Assembly (NCBI GenBank): GCA_943787405.1
Contig: CALSMH010000001.1
Span: 350,316-414,315, forward strand
Length of the DNA stretch: 64,000 bases
Direction of reading: 5' to 3'
Source of the DNA: an uncultured Nitrosomonadaceae bacterium
GTDB lineage: Bacteria > Pseudomonadota > Gammaproteobacteria > Burkholderiales > Nitrosomonadaceae
Shown here: in pieces, positions 51,541 through 60,078 of the stretch
Numbering within the stretch: the stretch's first letter is position 1
Layout of the letters: every line of letters begins with the position of its first letter
Notes under the pieces: generated by a model
The model's input: the letters and a program-made list of their open reading frames with translations, nothing else
The model's database searches: none
Told to the model about the DNA's origin: nothing
Translations under genes and position numbers: made by a program

Positions 51541-51605
51541 GCCCAGCCCAGCCCAGCCCAGCCCAGCCCAGCCCAGCCCAGCCCAGCCCAGCCCAGTCCA
51601 GCCCA
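51541..51605. repeat. Pentanucleotide GCCCA simple repeat
   Basis: Eleven perfect GCCCA units (51541-51595), then GTCCA and GCCCA. Strikingly GC-rich in an AT-rich gap; a slippage-prone microsatellite. Its length is not a multiple of three and no ORF crosses it. Confidence 0.95.
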
Positions 51606-51882
51606 GTCCTCTTTATTCTTTATGAGGCGTACTAGTATGATGTTAGTGGCAATGAATCACCCGGACTGATCTTTGCTGTTAAAGAGAGAACACATTACTC
51701 AGATAAATAAAAATATGGTAGAATTATAGGCTCCTGATTTTATTTGTATAAGAGTTAGCGCCGCCGCCTTGAAGCTATTCTAGGCTGTCAGAATATAATC
51801 AGCAATTTTGTATAAACTAATTGGCGGTATCATAGATGCAATTTAAAGCCCTATCCACCCAAAATGTTTTAGTGATGACCTT

Positions 51883-52158
51883 ATGGATGAAATTCTACAA
51901 TACCTGAAAAAGAATGGTGAAAAGCTTGATATGGAGATTGCTACGGCTACAGGCATTTCTCTCGCTAATGTTCGTCTTCATTTGGAAGAACTTGCTACGA
52001 AGGGAGAGATAATGACGTGCCATTTAATTAGGCATGAGAAGGGGAAGACAATTGAAGGAACCAGTTGCCGGATAGCTGGGTATATTCCTCCTGCAGCCCC
52101 TGGTAGAAAATCGAAAGCACAGCTGATGGGAGCTGCTGCTGCTGCTGAAAAGAATTAG
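51883..52158 (+). CDS. Small winged-helix DNA-binding protein
   Basis: 91 residues. An N-terminal winged helix-turn-helix (MDEILQYLKKNGEKLDMEIATATGISLANVRLHLEELATKGEI) and a wing carrying one Cys each side (MTCHLIRHEKG, GTSCRIAGYIPP), then an alanine-rich tail. FeoC/DprA-like in fold. Target unknown. It sits alone between the microsatellite and the DnaA-box region. Confidence 0.7.
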   Translation: MDEILQYLKKNGEKLDMEIATATGISLANVRLHLEELATKGEIMTCHLIRHEKGKTIEGTSCRIAGYIPPAAPGRKSKAQLMGAAAAAEKN

Positions 52159-53112
52159 GTTTTTAAATAAATTCGTTAATTATGAGTGATGATTAAGGGT
52201 TTTTCTGCCGATTAATCATATTTAATTATTACCTTCTCTTCATATATCAATTAATTATTATTGACAGTCTTTGCTTTCTTATCTGCCCCTTAAGGTAGAT
52301 TCTCTTCTCATTACATCTAAAGAGCCAGGTATTTCCTGTTAATTTTGAAAATGGGGTGAAATTTTACTCAGGTTAAGATTATATTGGTGGAGTAAATTTT
52401 TTTAAGCAATCTACCACTGCAGACCAATTTAGCATTCAATTGCTCCGGTGGCCTTGGTCGGTATTTTGAATGATTTTTAGACGATAAATTGGACCAATGG
52501 GTCTATATAGGGCCATATAGAGGCACAGCTAGATAGATATTCTGCATAGTAGTCCACACTTAATGCCTTAATTGTGTCAACATATGGCGCAAACCCGCAT
52601 GGGCCTTGATTGTTAAAATAACTACTTGTTTTTAAAGAATAAATTCTTAGTTTAAAATTTAATCTAATTAATAAATATCCTTATTAAATGGTACCTTAAC
52701 AGCTTTAAATGCAATTTATCCACAAACTTATCCACAGTTACTGTGGACAAAGGAATCAGCCGTAAATTTTCCGAAGAATAAAATTAAGTTTGCTATATTT
52801 AACCATGCTCAAATAAATCTTACTCTGTTTTCAGTAAGTTATTGAGAAATAATTATCCTTATAATAATGCTGATAACTATTCTTTCTAATTATCAGTGGC
52901 CATGTATGCATCGAAGAAAATGGTAAAGGAATTTTTCGGTGCGTTCTTGAGACTGCCTTCGTAAATTAGTAGTAATCGATCTAGCTTGCTTCATTTGTCT
53001 TGATAATATCAGTACATAGTACTTCTCTTCTTTATTATATTTATATATGTGACGCTATTTTCTGCCGGTTCAGCATCTTTCGGAATTTCCTCTTTTTTTA
53101 GAGACAAGTGGC
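52159..53112. other. 1-kb gene-free region with DnaA boxes and AT-rich block
   Basis: No ORF of 60 codons or more and no recognisable RNA gene. The notable part is 52606-52750: about 90 bases of almost pure A/T (52606-52700) followed by two perfect DnaA boxes TTATCCACA (52716-52724, 52728-52736) and an inverted variant TTGTCCACA (minus, 52742-52750). The last two form the palindrome TCCACAG-TTA-CTGTGGA. Confidence 0.55.
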
Positions 53113-53158
53113 TTGCAATTTTTAGGTTAAACGTTTATATTAAATGCAACTAAGTTGC
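53113..53158 (+). promoter_or_regulatory. Promoter and Zur-like palindrome of the Fur-family gene
   Basis: TTGCAA (53113-53118), 17-base spacer, TATATT (53136-53141), then the perfect palindrome GCAACTAAGTTGC (53146-53158) over the expected start site and only ten bases from the ATG. The same 16 bases, AATGCAACTAAGTTGC, recur before the receptor gene at 54085-54100. Confidence 0.7.
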
Positions 53159-53168
53159 GTAAAATAAA

Positions 53169-53591
53169 ATGCTAACTACTTTCTATGAACAGGCGGAAGA
53201 AATGATCCGCCATACCGGTGATCGAATAACTCGTGGAAGGGTTCTTGTTCTTGGTATTTTGCTTGCTGAGAAGAAGGCTATCTCACACCATGAAATTGAA
53301 GAAAAATTAGGTGATGACAGTGCGATTAATCGAGTCACACTGTACCGTATCCTTGAGTGGTTAAATAAAAAAGATCTGGCTCATAAGGTAATAAGTGGTG
53401 ACCGGAAATGGCGCTTTCGTACTAATATTTATACAGGCTTACACCAGCATGCTCATTTTAAATGTTCGATTTGTGCAGCAGTTACATGTTTAAGCGATGT
53501 AAAGGCAAAATATAGCTCACCTTTGCCACCAGGTTACCAGTCTCATGAAGTGGAGTTGACTGTAAAGGGGCTGTGTGCCGAGTGCGCATAA
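53169..53591 (+). CDS. Fur-family transcriptional regulator, probably Zur
   Basis: 140 residues. N-terminal winged helix (HTGDRITRGRVLVLGILLAEKKAISHHEIEEKLG... INRVTLYRILEWL), then a metal-sensing domain with HQHAHFKC and structural zinc pairs C99-x2-C102 and C136-x2-C139. The link to a ZnuD-like receptor and the shared palindrome point to zinc sensing (Zur) rather than iron. The palindrome in its own promoter suggests autoregulation. No clear Shine-Dalgarno. Confidence 0.85.
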   Translation: MLTTFYEQAEEMIRHTGDRITRGRVLVLGILLAEKKAISHHEIEEKLGDDSAINRVTLYRILEWLNKKDLAHKVISGDRKWRFRTNIYTGLHQHAHFKCSICAAVTCLSDVKAKYSSPLPPGYQSHEVELTVKGLCAECA

Positions 53592-53617
53592 TTTAATTAA
53601 TACTAATAAGATCTGTA

Positions 53618-53947
53618 ATGATACGAAGAAGTTTTTTATATCTTATTCTCGCCATAGCTATCATATCGGTGCCTGTCTTCCAAGCGGCACATGAATTAAC
53701 ACATGTTAATGACACGGATATTATTAATCTATCTCAGGCGGATAATAATCAAGATCAGGAAGATACTGATCTTGATCAACTATGCCTTGATTGTTTGGCC
53801 CTAACTGCATTTAGCATTATCTTCTTAATTCTGACTATTTTCTCTGTTGATCTAATGAAACGGGGATGGTTGCGCGAATTAAGAAGGAGACATGTTCATC
53901 TTCACTTCTTATCGATATACCTCAAACGGGCTCCCCCGCTAACATAG
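53618..53947 (+). CDS. Small membrane/periplasmic protein of the zinc locus, unknown
   Basis: 109 residues: N-terminal hydrophobic segment, AAHELTH just after it, an acidic stretch (NNQDQEDTDLDQ), a CLDC pair, a second hydrophobic helix (LTAFSIIFLILTIFSVDL) and a basic, His-containing tail (RRRHVHLHF). His/Cys/acidic residues facing the periplasm would suit metal binding. HELTH resembles HExxH, but the protein is too small for a known metallopeptidase. Lies 26 bases after the regulator, so likely co-transcribed. Confidence 0.65.
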   Translation: MIRRSFLYLILAIAIISVPVFQAAHELTHVNDTDIINLSQADNNQDQEDTDLDQLCLDCLALTAFSIIFLILTIFSVDLMKRGWLRELRRRHVHLHFLSIYLKRAPPLT

Positions 53948-54084
53948 TTTCAGCTCAATTTGTTTTTAATCTTTGCTTTGGATGCATTGCCTTTTATTGA
54001 GATAATGCACCTAAGCTATAACTTACATAATTTTTTGATGTGGGGTTTATAGTGTTACAAAATCTAAAAAGTGTTGCGTTCTTT

Positions 54085-54100
54085 AATGCAACTAAGTTGC
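54085..54100 (+). promoter_or_regulatory. Second Zur-like operator, before znuD
   Basis: AATGCAACTAAGTTGC, identical to 53143-53158. It lies inside the longest open frame of the receptor, so that frame's upstream start (54040) is unlikely; the ATG at 54124 is 23 bases downstream. Confidence 0.7.
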
Positions 54101-54123
54101 TATTAATTCATTATTCTTTGCTT

Positions 54124-56199
54124 ATGAGAAGCAAATATTTTGTTTGGTATAAAGCAGAGCCTGTTTTGGCAGTATTAAAAAAATTAGCTATTTTAGTTTT
54201 AGTTTTAGTTTGTATGAAACTAAGCATTCAAAATGTACAAGCTGATGATAATTATAAAGAAACATCGTTACCCGAAGTTACAATAATGGCTAGCCCATTT
54301 GGGAATCATTCTGAATTAGATATGGCGCAGCCAGTTTCTGTATTAGAAGGTGATCGATTACGATATAAACAAGAAACAAGTCTGGGAGATACTCTATCAG
54401 GAGAGCTCGGTGTTGCTTCTAGTTCTTTTGGGCCTGGAGTGGGTAGACCGCTTATTCGGGGACTGGATGGCCCACGAATTATGATTTTGGAAAATGGTAT
54501 AGATACGCTGGATGTGTCGTCTCTCAGCGCAGATCATGCTGTCACAGTTGAATCAATCAATGCCTCAAAAATAGAGATTCTACGCGGCCCATCAACACTT
54601 ATGTATGGAGGGGGTGCAATAGGCGGGGTAGTTAATGTAGTTACTGACAAGATTCCTAGGAAGATATTTAAGAAATTAACTGGTACTTTTGGAGCGCGTG
54701 GAAATACATCTACACAAGAGAAGTCAGGATCTTTTAATGCAAGTGGAAGTATTGGTAATCATATATCGTTAAACGCCAGTGGTTTCAGAAGAAAAACTAA
54801 TGATTACGGTATTCCTGGAAATCAAAATAGAAATGAACCAGACCACGGCAAAAGAGGTAAGGTCAAGAATAGCGGTACAAATTCGGGAGGAGGGTCCATT
54901 GGCGGATCAATTTTAGGCTCAAGAGGATATATAGGAGGGTCACTTTCACGAGCGGAAAGTAAATATGGTATTCCCAGTGAAGAGTCTCCGAAGATTGATC
55001 TTGTAAAGAATCGTTATGATATAGCTGGAGAATTAAACCGTCCTGTCATTGGCTTTGAAAAATTGAAAATAAAGATGGGTTATAGTGATTACCGGCATTC
55101 AGAGTTTGAAAAGTCAGGCGAATTGGGATCGGTTTTTAAAAATCAGGGAATCGATAGTCGAGCCGAGCTTACACATAGACCAGTAAAAGGTTTCAAAGGC
55201 GTAATTGGTGTCCAGGTTAAAGATCGCGATTTTTCTGCAATAGGAGAAGAAACGATCGTACCAAAAACAAAATCACGAAATACCAGTGTTTTTCTGATTG
55301 AAGAACGACATTGGAATAATTTTCATCTTGATGTGGGCGGGCGTTATGAGCATGCATCAGTAGATCCAAAGTCTGCTAACGATTCTCGTAAATATGACCT
55401 TTATGGTGTATCGATTGGTGGGAAATGGAAACCCATAGATGGATATAGTATCGGACTCACTGGAACGAGAGGGCAGCGTGCACCGGCAACAGAAGAGCTC
55501 TATACAAGTGGTGCGCACCATGCCACAGAAACATTCCAAACTGGTAACCAGAGACTTAAAAAAGAAACCTCAAATAATCTTGACTTTACATTGAGCAAAA
55601 CCTCGGGTGGGATAAGATGGCAGACCAATTTCTTTTATAACTATTATGAGAACTATATATACTGGGCTAACGCGGATGCTGATAGTAATGGTATTGCAGA
55701 CCGTGTTGATGAAGAAGGGGATGCAGACCCAGACGGAGAGCTTCTAGTTCAGAATGTTACTCAGAGAGGTGCAACTTTTTATGGTGTAGAAGCAGAGGTA
55801 AAATTTATTTTTAAGCCTAAGGTGCTAGACTTGCGTTTGTTTACAGATTATGTACGGGCAAGACTAAATCATAATGGAGGCAATGTTCCCCGCACTACTC
55901 CACAAAGATTCGGGCTAGAGTGGAATCATAGGTCTGGTCCTTGGAAACTTAATCTAATGACTACCCATGTATTAAAGCAAAATAAAACTGCAGCTGTAGA
56001 AACAAGTACTCGTGGGTACACGATGATAAATTTAACTGCTGGTTATACTATGAGAATGAATCGGTCTACTAGGCTTACAGTTTTTCTACAAGGCAAAAAT
56101 TTAATGAATGAGGATGTACGTCTCCATACTTCATATCTAAAAGCTTTTGCACCACGCCCTGGGCGTGCCCTTTTAATAGGAGTTAGAGGGCAATTCTAA
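54124..56199 (+). CDS. znuD: TonB-dependent zinc receptor, ZnuD-like
   Basis: 691 residues from ATG 54124. Signal-like hydrophobic stretch (VLKKLAILVLVLVCM) ending near NVQADD, a plug domain with LGDTLSGELGVASSSFGPGVGRPLIRGLDGPRI and GPSTLMYGGGAIGGVVNVV, then a 22-strand barrel ending in Phe (GVRGQF). The plug phrases and GAHHATETF are close to ZnuD. The extracellular insert (EPDHGKRGKVKNSGTNSGGG) is Gly/Ser-rich and has fewer His than typical ZnuD. Start chosen because the operator occupies the longer frame. Confidence 0.85.
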   Translation: MRSKYFVWYKAEPVLAVLKKLAILVLVLVCMKLSIQNVQADDNYKETSLPEVTIMASPFGNHSELDMAQPVSVLEGDRLRYKQETSLGDTLSGELGVASSSFGPGVGRPLIRGLDGPRIMILENGIDTLDVSSLSADHAVTVESINASKIEILRGPSTLMYGGGAIGGVVNVVTDKIPRKIFKKLTGTFGARGNTSTQEKSGSFNASGSIGNHISLNASGFRRKTNDYGIPGNQNRNEPDHGKRGKVKNSGTNSGGGSIGGSILGSRGYIGGSLSRAESKYGIPSEESPKIDLVKNRYDIAGELNRPVIGFEKLKIKMGYSDYRHSEFEKSGELGSVFKNQGIDSRAELTHRPVKGFKGVIGVQVKDRDFSAIGEETIVPKTKSRNTSVFLIEERHWNNFHLDVGGRYEHASVDPKSANDSRKYDLYGVSIGGKWKPIDGYSIGLTGTRGQRAPATEELYTSGAHHATETFQTGNQRLKKETSNNLDFTLSKTSGGIRWQTNFFYNYYENYIYWANADADSNGIADRVDEEGDADPDGELLVQNVTQRGATFYGVEAEVKFIFKPKVLDLRLFTDYVRARLNHNGGNVPRTTPQRFGLEWNHRSGPWKLNLMTTHVLKQNKTAAVETSTRGYTMINLTAGYTMRMNRSTRLTVFLQGKNLMNEDVRLHTSYLKAFAPRPGRALLIGVRGQF

Positions 56200-56289
56200 T
56201 TCTGATATACTTCTAGAGAAATTTATCTGGCCAAATCATTAGAAGCTTTAGTCTTATCGCTGCTTGACCTATTTTAAAATCTAATAGAT

Positions 56290-57309
56290 TTGGCAACTCT
56301 AGTACAACCAAAATTAGAGGTGATTATTAATCTTAGATATAGAAATAGGGCTATTATCCAATTCTTTCTGGTATTAGGTGTTTTATCCTCGTTCCAGGTA
56401 GAAGCATCGGTAAGAGAGTATTGGATTGCTGCAGAAAAAGTATCTTGGGATTATGCCCCCTCTGCTCGGAATCAGATTCATCCCGATGAAGGTCTTGGGG
56501 TTTGGGGAGACTCCTTAAAATACAAGAAATATCGTTATATAGGTTACACAGATAATACCTATGCCATCCCTTTGCCCGAAGAAGATTGGATGGGAATATT
56601 GGGCCCACAGATACGGGGTGTAGTGGGAGATAATATAGTTGTTCATTTTTTGAATAGAACAGATCGGCCGCTTTCCATGCATCCTCATGGGGTACTTTAC
56701 AGTAAAGATGACGAAGGGGCTGATGGCCATAACAAAGGGGCTAATGTTTTGCCCGGAGAGTCTTATAAATATACTTGGGGTGTTGATGAAGACTCTGGCC
56801 CAGGACCCAATGATCCCTCATCAATTGTCTGGCTCTATCATTCTCATGTTCTAGGGGAAGAAGAGATGAACTTGGGTCTAGTTGGCGCTATTATTATTAC
56901 CAGAAAAGGGATGGAAGTCTCCCATTCGAATCCTTTTCCGCGTGATGTAGATCATGAATTTATTTCATTATTTATGATCTTTAATGAGGAGAGTGGCGAA
57001 GAAAGTGGGTTGAAGCATGCGATTAATGGGCGTATTTTTGGAAACCTTAATGGGTATGAGGTCAAAATAGGAGATCGTGTGAGATGGCACGTAGCTGCCT
57101 TAGGTAATGAACAGGACAATCATACTGTTCACTGGCATGGACAAACAGTACTGAACCAAGGGCATCGAACTGACGTAATTGAAGTGCTTCCTGCTAGTAT
57201 GGTTTCAGTTGATATGACTCCCCGCTCACCAGGCAGTTGGCTTTTACATTGTCACGTTAATGATCATATGCTGGCAGGTATGTCTGCGCGATGGCATGTG
57301 TTGCCCTGA
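56290..57309 (+). CDS. Two-domain multicopper oxidase (NcgA-like)
   Basis: About 330-339 residues, periplasmic, with a signal peptide ending near FQVEAS. Domain 1 has HPHG (131-134) and YHSH (183-186); domain 2 has HTVHWHG (278-284) and HCHVNDHMLAGM (320-331). Trinuclear-cluster histidines are complete and the type-1 site (H278, C321, H326, M331) is only in domain 2. Such enzymes work as trimers. With the two cytochromes after it, this resembles ncgABC of Nitrosomonas, but no nirK follows. The frame opens at TTG 56290; GTG 56320 or ATT 56326 (after GAGG) are alternatives. Confidence 0.87.
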   Translation: MATLVQPKLEVIINLRYRNRAIIQFFLVLGVLSSFQVEASVREYWIAAEKVSWDYAPSARNQIHPDEGLGVWGDSLKYKKYRYIGYTDNTYAIPLPEEDWMGILGPQIRGVVGDNIVVHFLNRTDRPLSMHPHGVLYSKDDEGADGHNKGANVLPGESYKYTWGVDEDSGPGPNDPSSIVWLYHSHVLGEEEMNLGLVGAIIITRKGMEVSHSNPFPRDVDHEFISLFMIFNEESGEESGLKHAINGRIFGNLNGYEVKIGDRVRWHVAALGNEQDNHTVHWHGQTVLNQGHRTDVIEVLPASMVSVDMTPRSPGSWLLHCHVNDHMLAGMSARWHVLP

Positions 57310-57390
57310 GTATGAAGTATGTTTAAAAAAATATATCAAAAAATAACCACATCTAACATTTAATACATAAGATCATTCTTGATATTACGC

Positions 57391-58110
57391 ATGAAGCATT
57401 GCTGTCTAATTATTTCCTTCTTTATCTCAAATTTAGTGAGTGCCTCAGAAAGCTTATCGGTTACTGTGCCCGATACAATGGAAGAACGAGTTAAGGCATG
57501 TACTATTTGTCATAGTAATAAAAACAGAGTAGGACGTGATGCATATTACCCGAGAATAGCTGGGAAGCCTGCAGGGTATCTTTTTAATCAGATGAGAAAT
57601 TTCAGAGATGGACGGCGATACTATCAACCTATGGCCATTCTTCTGGAAAATATGTCTGATGAGTACATCCTAGAAATAGCACGTTATTTTTCTTCCTTGC
57701 AGCTGTCATATCCACCACCTGAAAAGATTGGTATTCGTCCAGAAGAAATTAAGCTTGCTGATTCACTTATTCATTTAGGAGACCCAGGGAGGGATGTTCC
57801 AGCATGTAAATCATGCCATGGAGAGGCATTAATGGGAATAAAGCCATTTATTCCGGGTTTGCTTGGTTTGTCACATGCCTATATTTCTGCTCAATTTGGA
57901 AGTTGGCGGAATGGAGGATTAATGCGAGGCCAGAACTCCAATTGCATGTCGGAAATTGCTAAACGACTAACTGATGAAGAAATTAATGCTATTGCGAAGT
58001 GGCTTGCTATTCAGACTGTTTCTGGCGAACCAAGTTTACCCGGAGCGCTTGCATCAGAATTCTCTCATCGCTGTAGTAATATTGACCCTGAAAATATGCA
58101 TTCAGAATGA
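57391..58110 (+). CDS. Diheme c-type cytochrome (NcgB/c4-like)
   Basis: 239 residues from ATG 57391, with a signal peptide ending near VSASES. Haem sites C37TICH41 and C139KSCH143, each in a cytochrome c553/c4-like domain with YPRIAGKPAGYLFNQM and FIPGLLGLSHAYISAQ as the Met-side regions (axial Met in QPMAIL for the first). Periplasmic electron carrier, probably linked to the multicopper oxidase. Overlaps the next gene by four bases. Confidence 0.88.
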   Translation: MKHCCLIISFFISNLVSASESLSVTVPDTMEERVKACTICHSNKNRVGRDAYYPRIAGKPAGYLFNQMRNFRDGRRYYQPMAILLENMSDEYILEIARYFSSLQLSYPPPEKIGIRPEEIKLADSLIHLGDPGRDVPACKSCHGEALMGIKPFIPGLLGLSHAYISAQFGSWRNGGLMRGQNSNCMSEIAKRLTDEEINAIAKWLAIQTVSGEPSLPGALASEFSHRCSNIDPENMHSE

Positions 58111-59417
58111 AATACTTAATTCAACTATCTAAAATCTATATCCAAGAATATATAGTATCAGTGGGTAGTATCATAATAGTTTTATTTGCTTTAATATTTG
58201 CGCCTATTCCGGTCTATGCAGAATCTATACAACTGATTCCCACAGCTTCTAATCAGAATAGATCACTTGGTGAATATCTTTCCCGAGTTGGAAACTGTAT
58301 GGGGTGCCATACGGCTAAGGGTGGGGTTTCATTTGCTGGCGGGAAAAAGATGTATACCTCATTTGGAATTTTTATTACACCAAATATAACGCCAGATAAG
58401 AAAACAGGTATTGGCTATTGGAGTAAAGAGGATTTCTGGGGGGCCCTTCATCGGGGTGAGTCCCCAGATGGCCGGATGCTTTATCCCTCTTTTCCTTATA
58501 CTGAATATACTAAAGTAACAAGGAAAGATACAGATGCAATATTTGATTATCTTATGTCGCTTGAGCCAGTTTCGAAAGACAACCCTTCTAGTAAAATTTT
58601 CTTTCCATATAATTTAAAACCACTTCTATATTTCTGGAGAAAACTGTATTTCAAAGAGGGGATTTTTAATCCGGATAACTCTAAGAGTAAAGAATGGAAT
58701 CGTGGGGCCTACCTAGTACAGGGGCTCGGGCATTGCAGCGCCTGTCATTCTTCTCGCAACTTTTTAGGAGCAAGCCAGGAAGAAAAATTTATTGGAAAAA
58801 AAATGACAGGTGTGAGCTGGTATGCGCCGTCCTTAACCTCTAGATTAGAAGCAGGTAGTGGAGAGCTGGAGATAAATGAAATCACTGAACTTCTTACATC
58901 TGGTATAACAAAAAATACAGTAGCTTCTGGTCATATGGCAACAGTAATCAGACAAAGTCTTCAGTTTGTATTGCCGGAGGATATACGTGCCATAGCTATC
59001 TATCTTAAATCTATTGGAGAAGAAAATTCGGATGTTGCATCTGCTGAGAGCTTCCCGATTTTATCTAAAAATATACGAAATCGGCTTGCACAAGGGGGCA
59101 AGCTATATACAAAATATTGTGAAGATTGTCATCAGTCTTCTGGTAGAGGAATTCCTGGTGTTTACCCGTCATTAGCAGGAAACCGAAGTGTAACTATGGC
59201 TTCACCTCTTAACACAATACTGAGTGTAATGAGGGGAGGATTCCCTCCAAGTACAACTGGAAATCCAAGGCCATATGGGATGCCGCCTTTCCAGCAAATA
59301 TTTCATGATGAAGAAATGGCCCTAGTAGTCTCTTATATCAGAAATGCATGGGGGAATCATAGTAGTTTGGTTACGGAAATTGATATTGAGCGGAGTAGAG
59401 GTAGCAGCAGAGATTGA
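58107..59417 (+). CDS. Triheme c-type cytochrome (NcgC/alcohol-dehydrogenase-subunit-like)
   Basis: 436 residues with an uncleaved-looking hydrophobic N-terminus (GSIIIVLFALIFAPIPVYA). Haem sites C64MGCH68, C210SACH214 and C338EDCH342 in three domains, like the membrane-associated cytochrome subunits of PQQ-alcohol or gluconate dehydrogenases. Here, without a dehydrogenase, it probably passes electrons between quinone and the multicopper oxidase/diheme partner. Coupled to the gene before (ATGA overlap). Confidence 0.88.
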   Translation: MKYLIQLSKIYIQEYIVSVGSIIIVLFALIFAPIPVYAESIQLIPTASNQNRSLGEYLSRVGNCMGCHTAKGGVSFAGGKKMYTSFGIFITPNITPDKKTGIGYWSKEDFWGALHRGESPDGRMLYPSFPYTEYTKVTRKDTDAIFDYLMSLEPVSKDNPSSKIFFPYNLKPLLYFWRKLYFKEGIFNPDNSKSKEWNRGAYLVQGLGHCSACHSSRNFLGASQEEKFIGKKMTGVSWYAPSLTSRLEAGSGELEINEITELLTSGITKNTVASGHMATVIRQSLQFVLPEDIRAIAIYLKSIGEENSDVASAESFPILSKNIRNRLAQGGKLYTKYCEDCHQSSGRGIPGVYPSLAGNRSVTMASPLNTILSVMRGGFPPSTTGNPRPYGMPPFQQIFHDEEMALVVSYIRNAWGNHSSLVTEIDIERSRGSSRD

Positions 59418-59460
59418 TGAAAAGATAGTATCTTGATACAAAGAATTTTATTGGTCTTTT

Positions 59461-59976
59461 TTAGTACCGATATGGGTAATAGTATCCTCCCCGGAAAAAT
59501 GGGTAACTATAATAATAATGATGTGGCCCAAATCCATAATGGTTGCTCTGCTGTTTTGGCCATAAATGAACTCCTATAGATTGGAGTAATGGAACTTGGA
59601 TAATTTTTTTTCCCACGGTACGCTGAATATCACCATCTAGTGTCCCTACAACGCTAATTTCTTTATCTTTGGCATAAACCATGGGATCAAGGAATTCTGT
59701 GCTTTTAATTACAAATCGCCCGCCATGCAATTCATCTAATTGGGGGCGACCTGAAAAGTTTAGGGGATAGGACAGTACCTGAATCAAGCTAAAGTCCTCT
59801 TCATTTTCTACATCAATAACAATACCACCCCAGCGAACAGGAACATTCTTATGGCTCTCGATATTCTGGCTGGCCTGGGAATAGGTAATGTCTACTACAT
59901 TCATATGCTGTATTGCCTTTGGTATGTTGGTACAGGCACCTAAAAATAGACAAAACAGGTATAAACATATTTTCAT
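59461..59976 (-). CDS. Slp-family outer-membrane lipoprotein
   Basis: 171 residues. Lipobox LGAC (Cys about 15). The Slp domain includes VRWGGIVIDVENEEDFSLIQVLSYPL, GRFVIKSTEFLDPMVYAKDKEISVVGTLDG and the family's PLLQSIGVHLWP. The C-terminus is strikingly Tyr/His/Phe-rich (HYGFGPHHYYYSYPFF), which could bind metal or stick to surfaces. Slp proteins are stationary-phase/stress induced in enterics. Confidence 0.85.
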   Translation of the reverse strand: MKICLYLFCLFLGACTNIPKAIQHMNVVDITYSQASQNIESHKNVPVRWGGIVIDVENEEDFSLIQVLSYPLNFSGRPQLDELHGGRFVIKSTEFLDPMVYAKDKEISVVGTLDGDIQRTVGKKIIQVPLLQSIGVHLWPKQQSNHYGFGPHHYYYSYPFFRGGYYYPYRY

Positions 59977-60078
59977 ATTTTTTCCAAAAATATTAGATTT
60001 TTTAATTATATGTAGATTACAGGAAGATTAAGTTACAGAACATATAAATGTATCTGATTTCTTGGACAACTTTACTGA

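Noticed and set aside
51093..51605. Tandem repeats as CRISPR or plasmid iterons
   Set aside because: Units are 9 and 5 bp with no spacers, and no rep gene is nearby; simple repeats are the plain reading.
53618..53947. Zinc metallopeptidase from the HELTH motif
   Set aside because: HELTH has the HExxH spacing, but the protein is 109 residues, has no third ligand motif or fold resembling a protease.
54040..54123. N-terminal 28 residues of the longest ZnuD-like frame
   Set aside because: This DNA carries the palindromic operator identical to that before the Zur-like gene, so it is promoter rather than coding.
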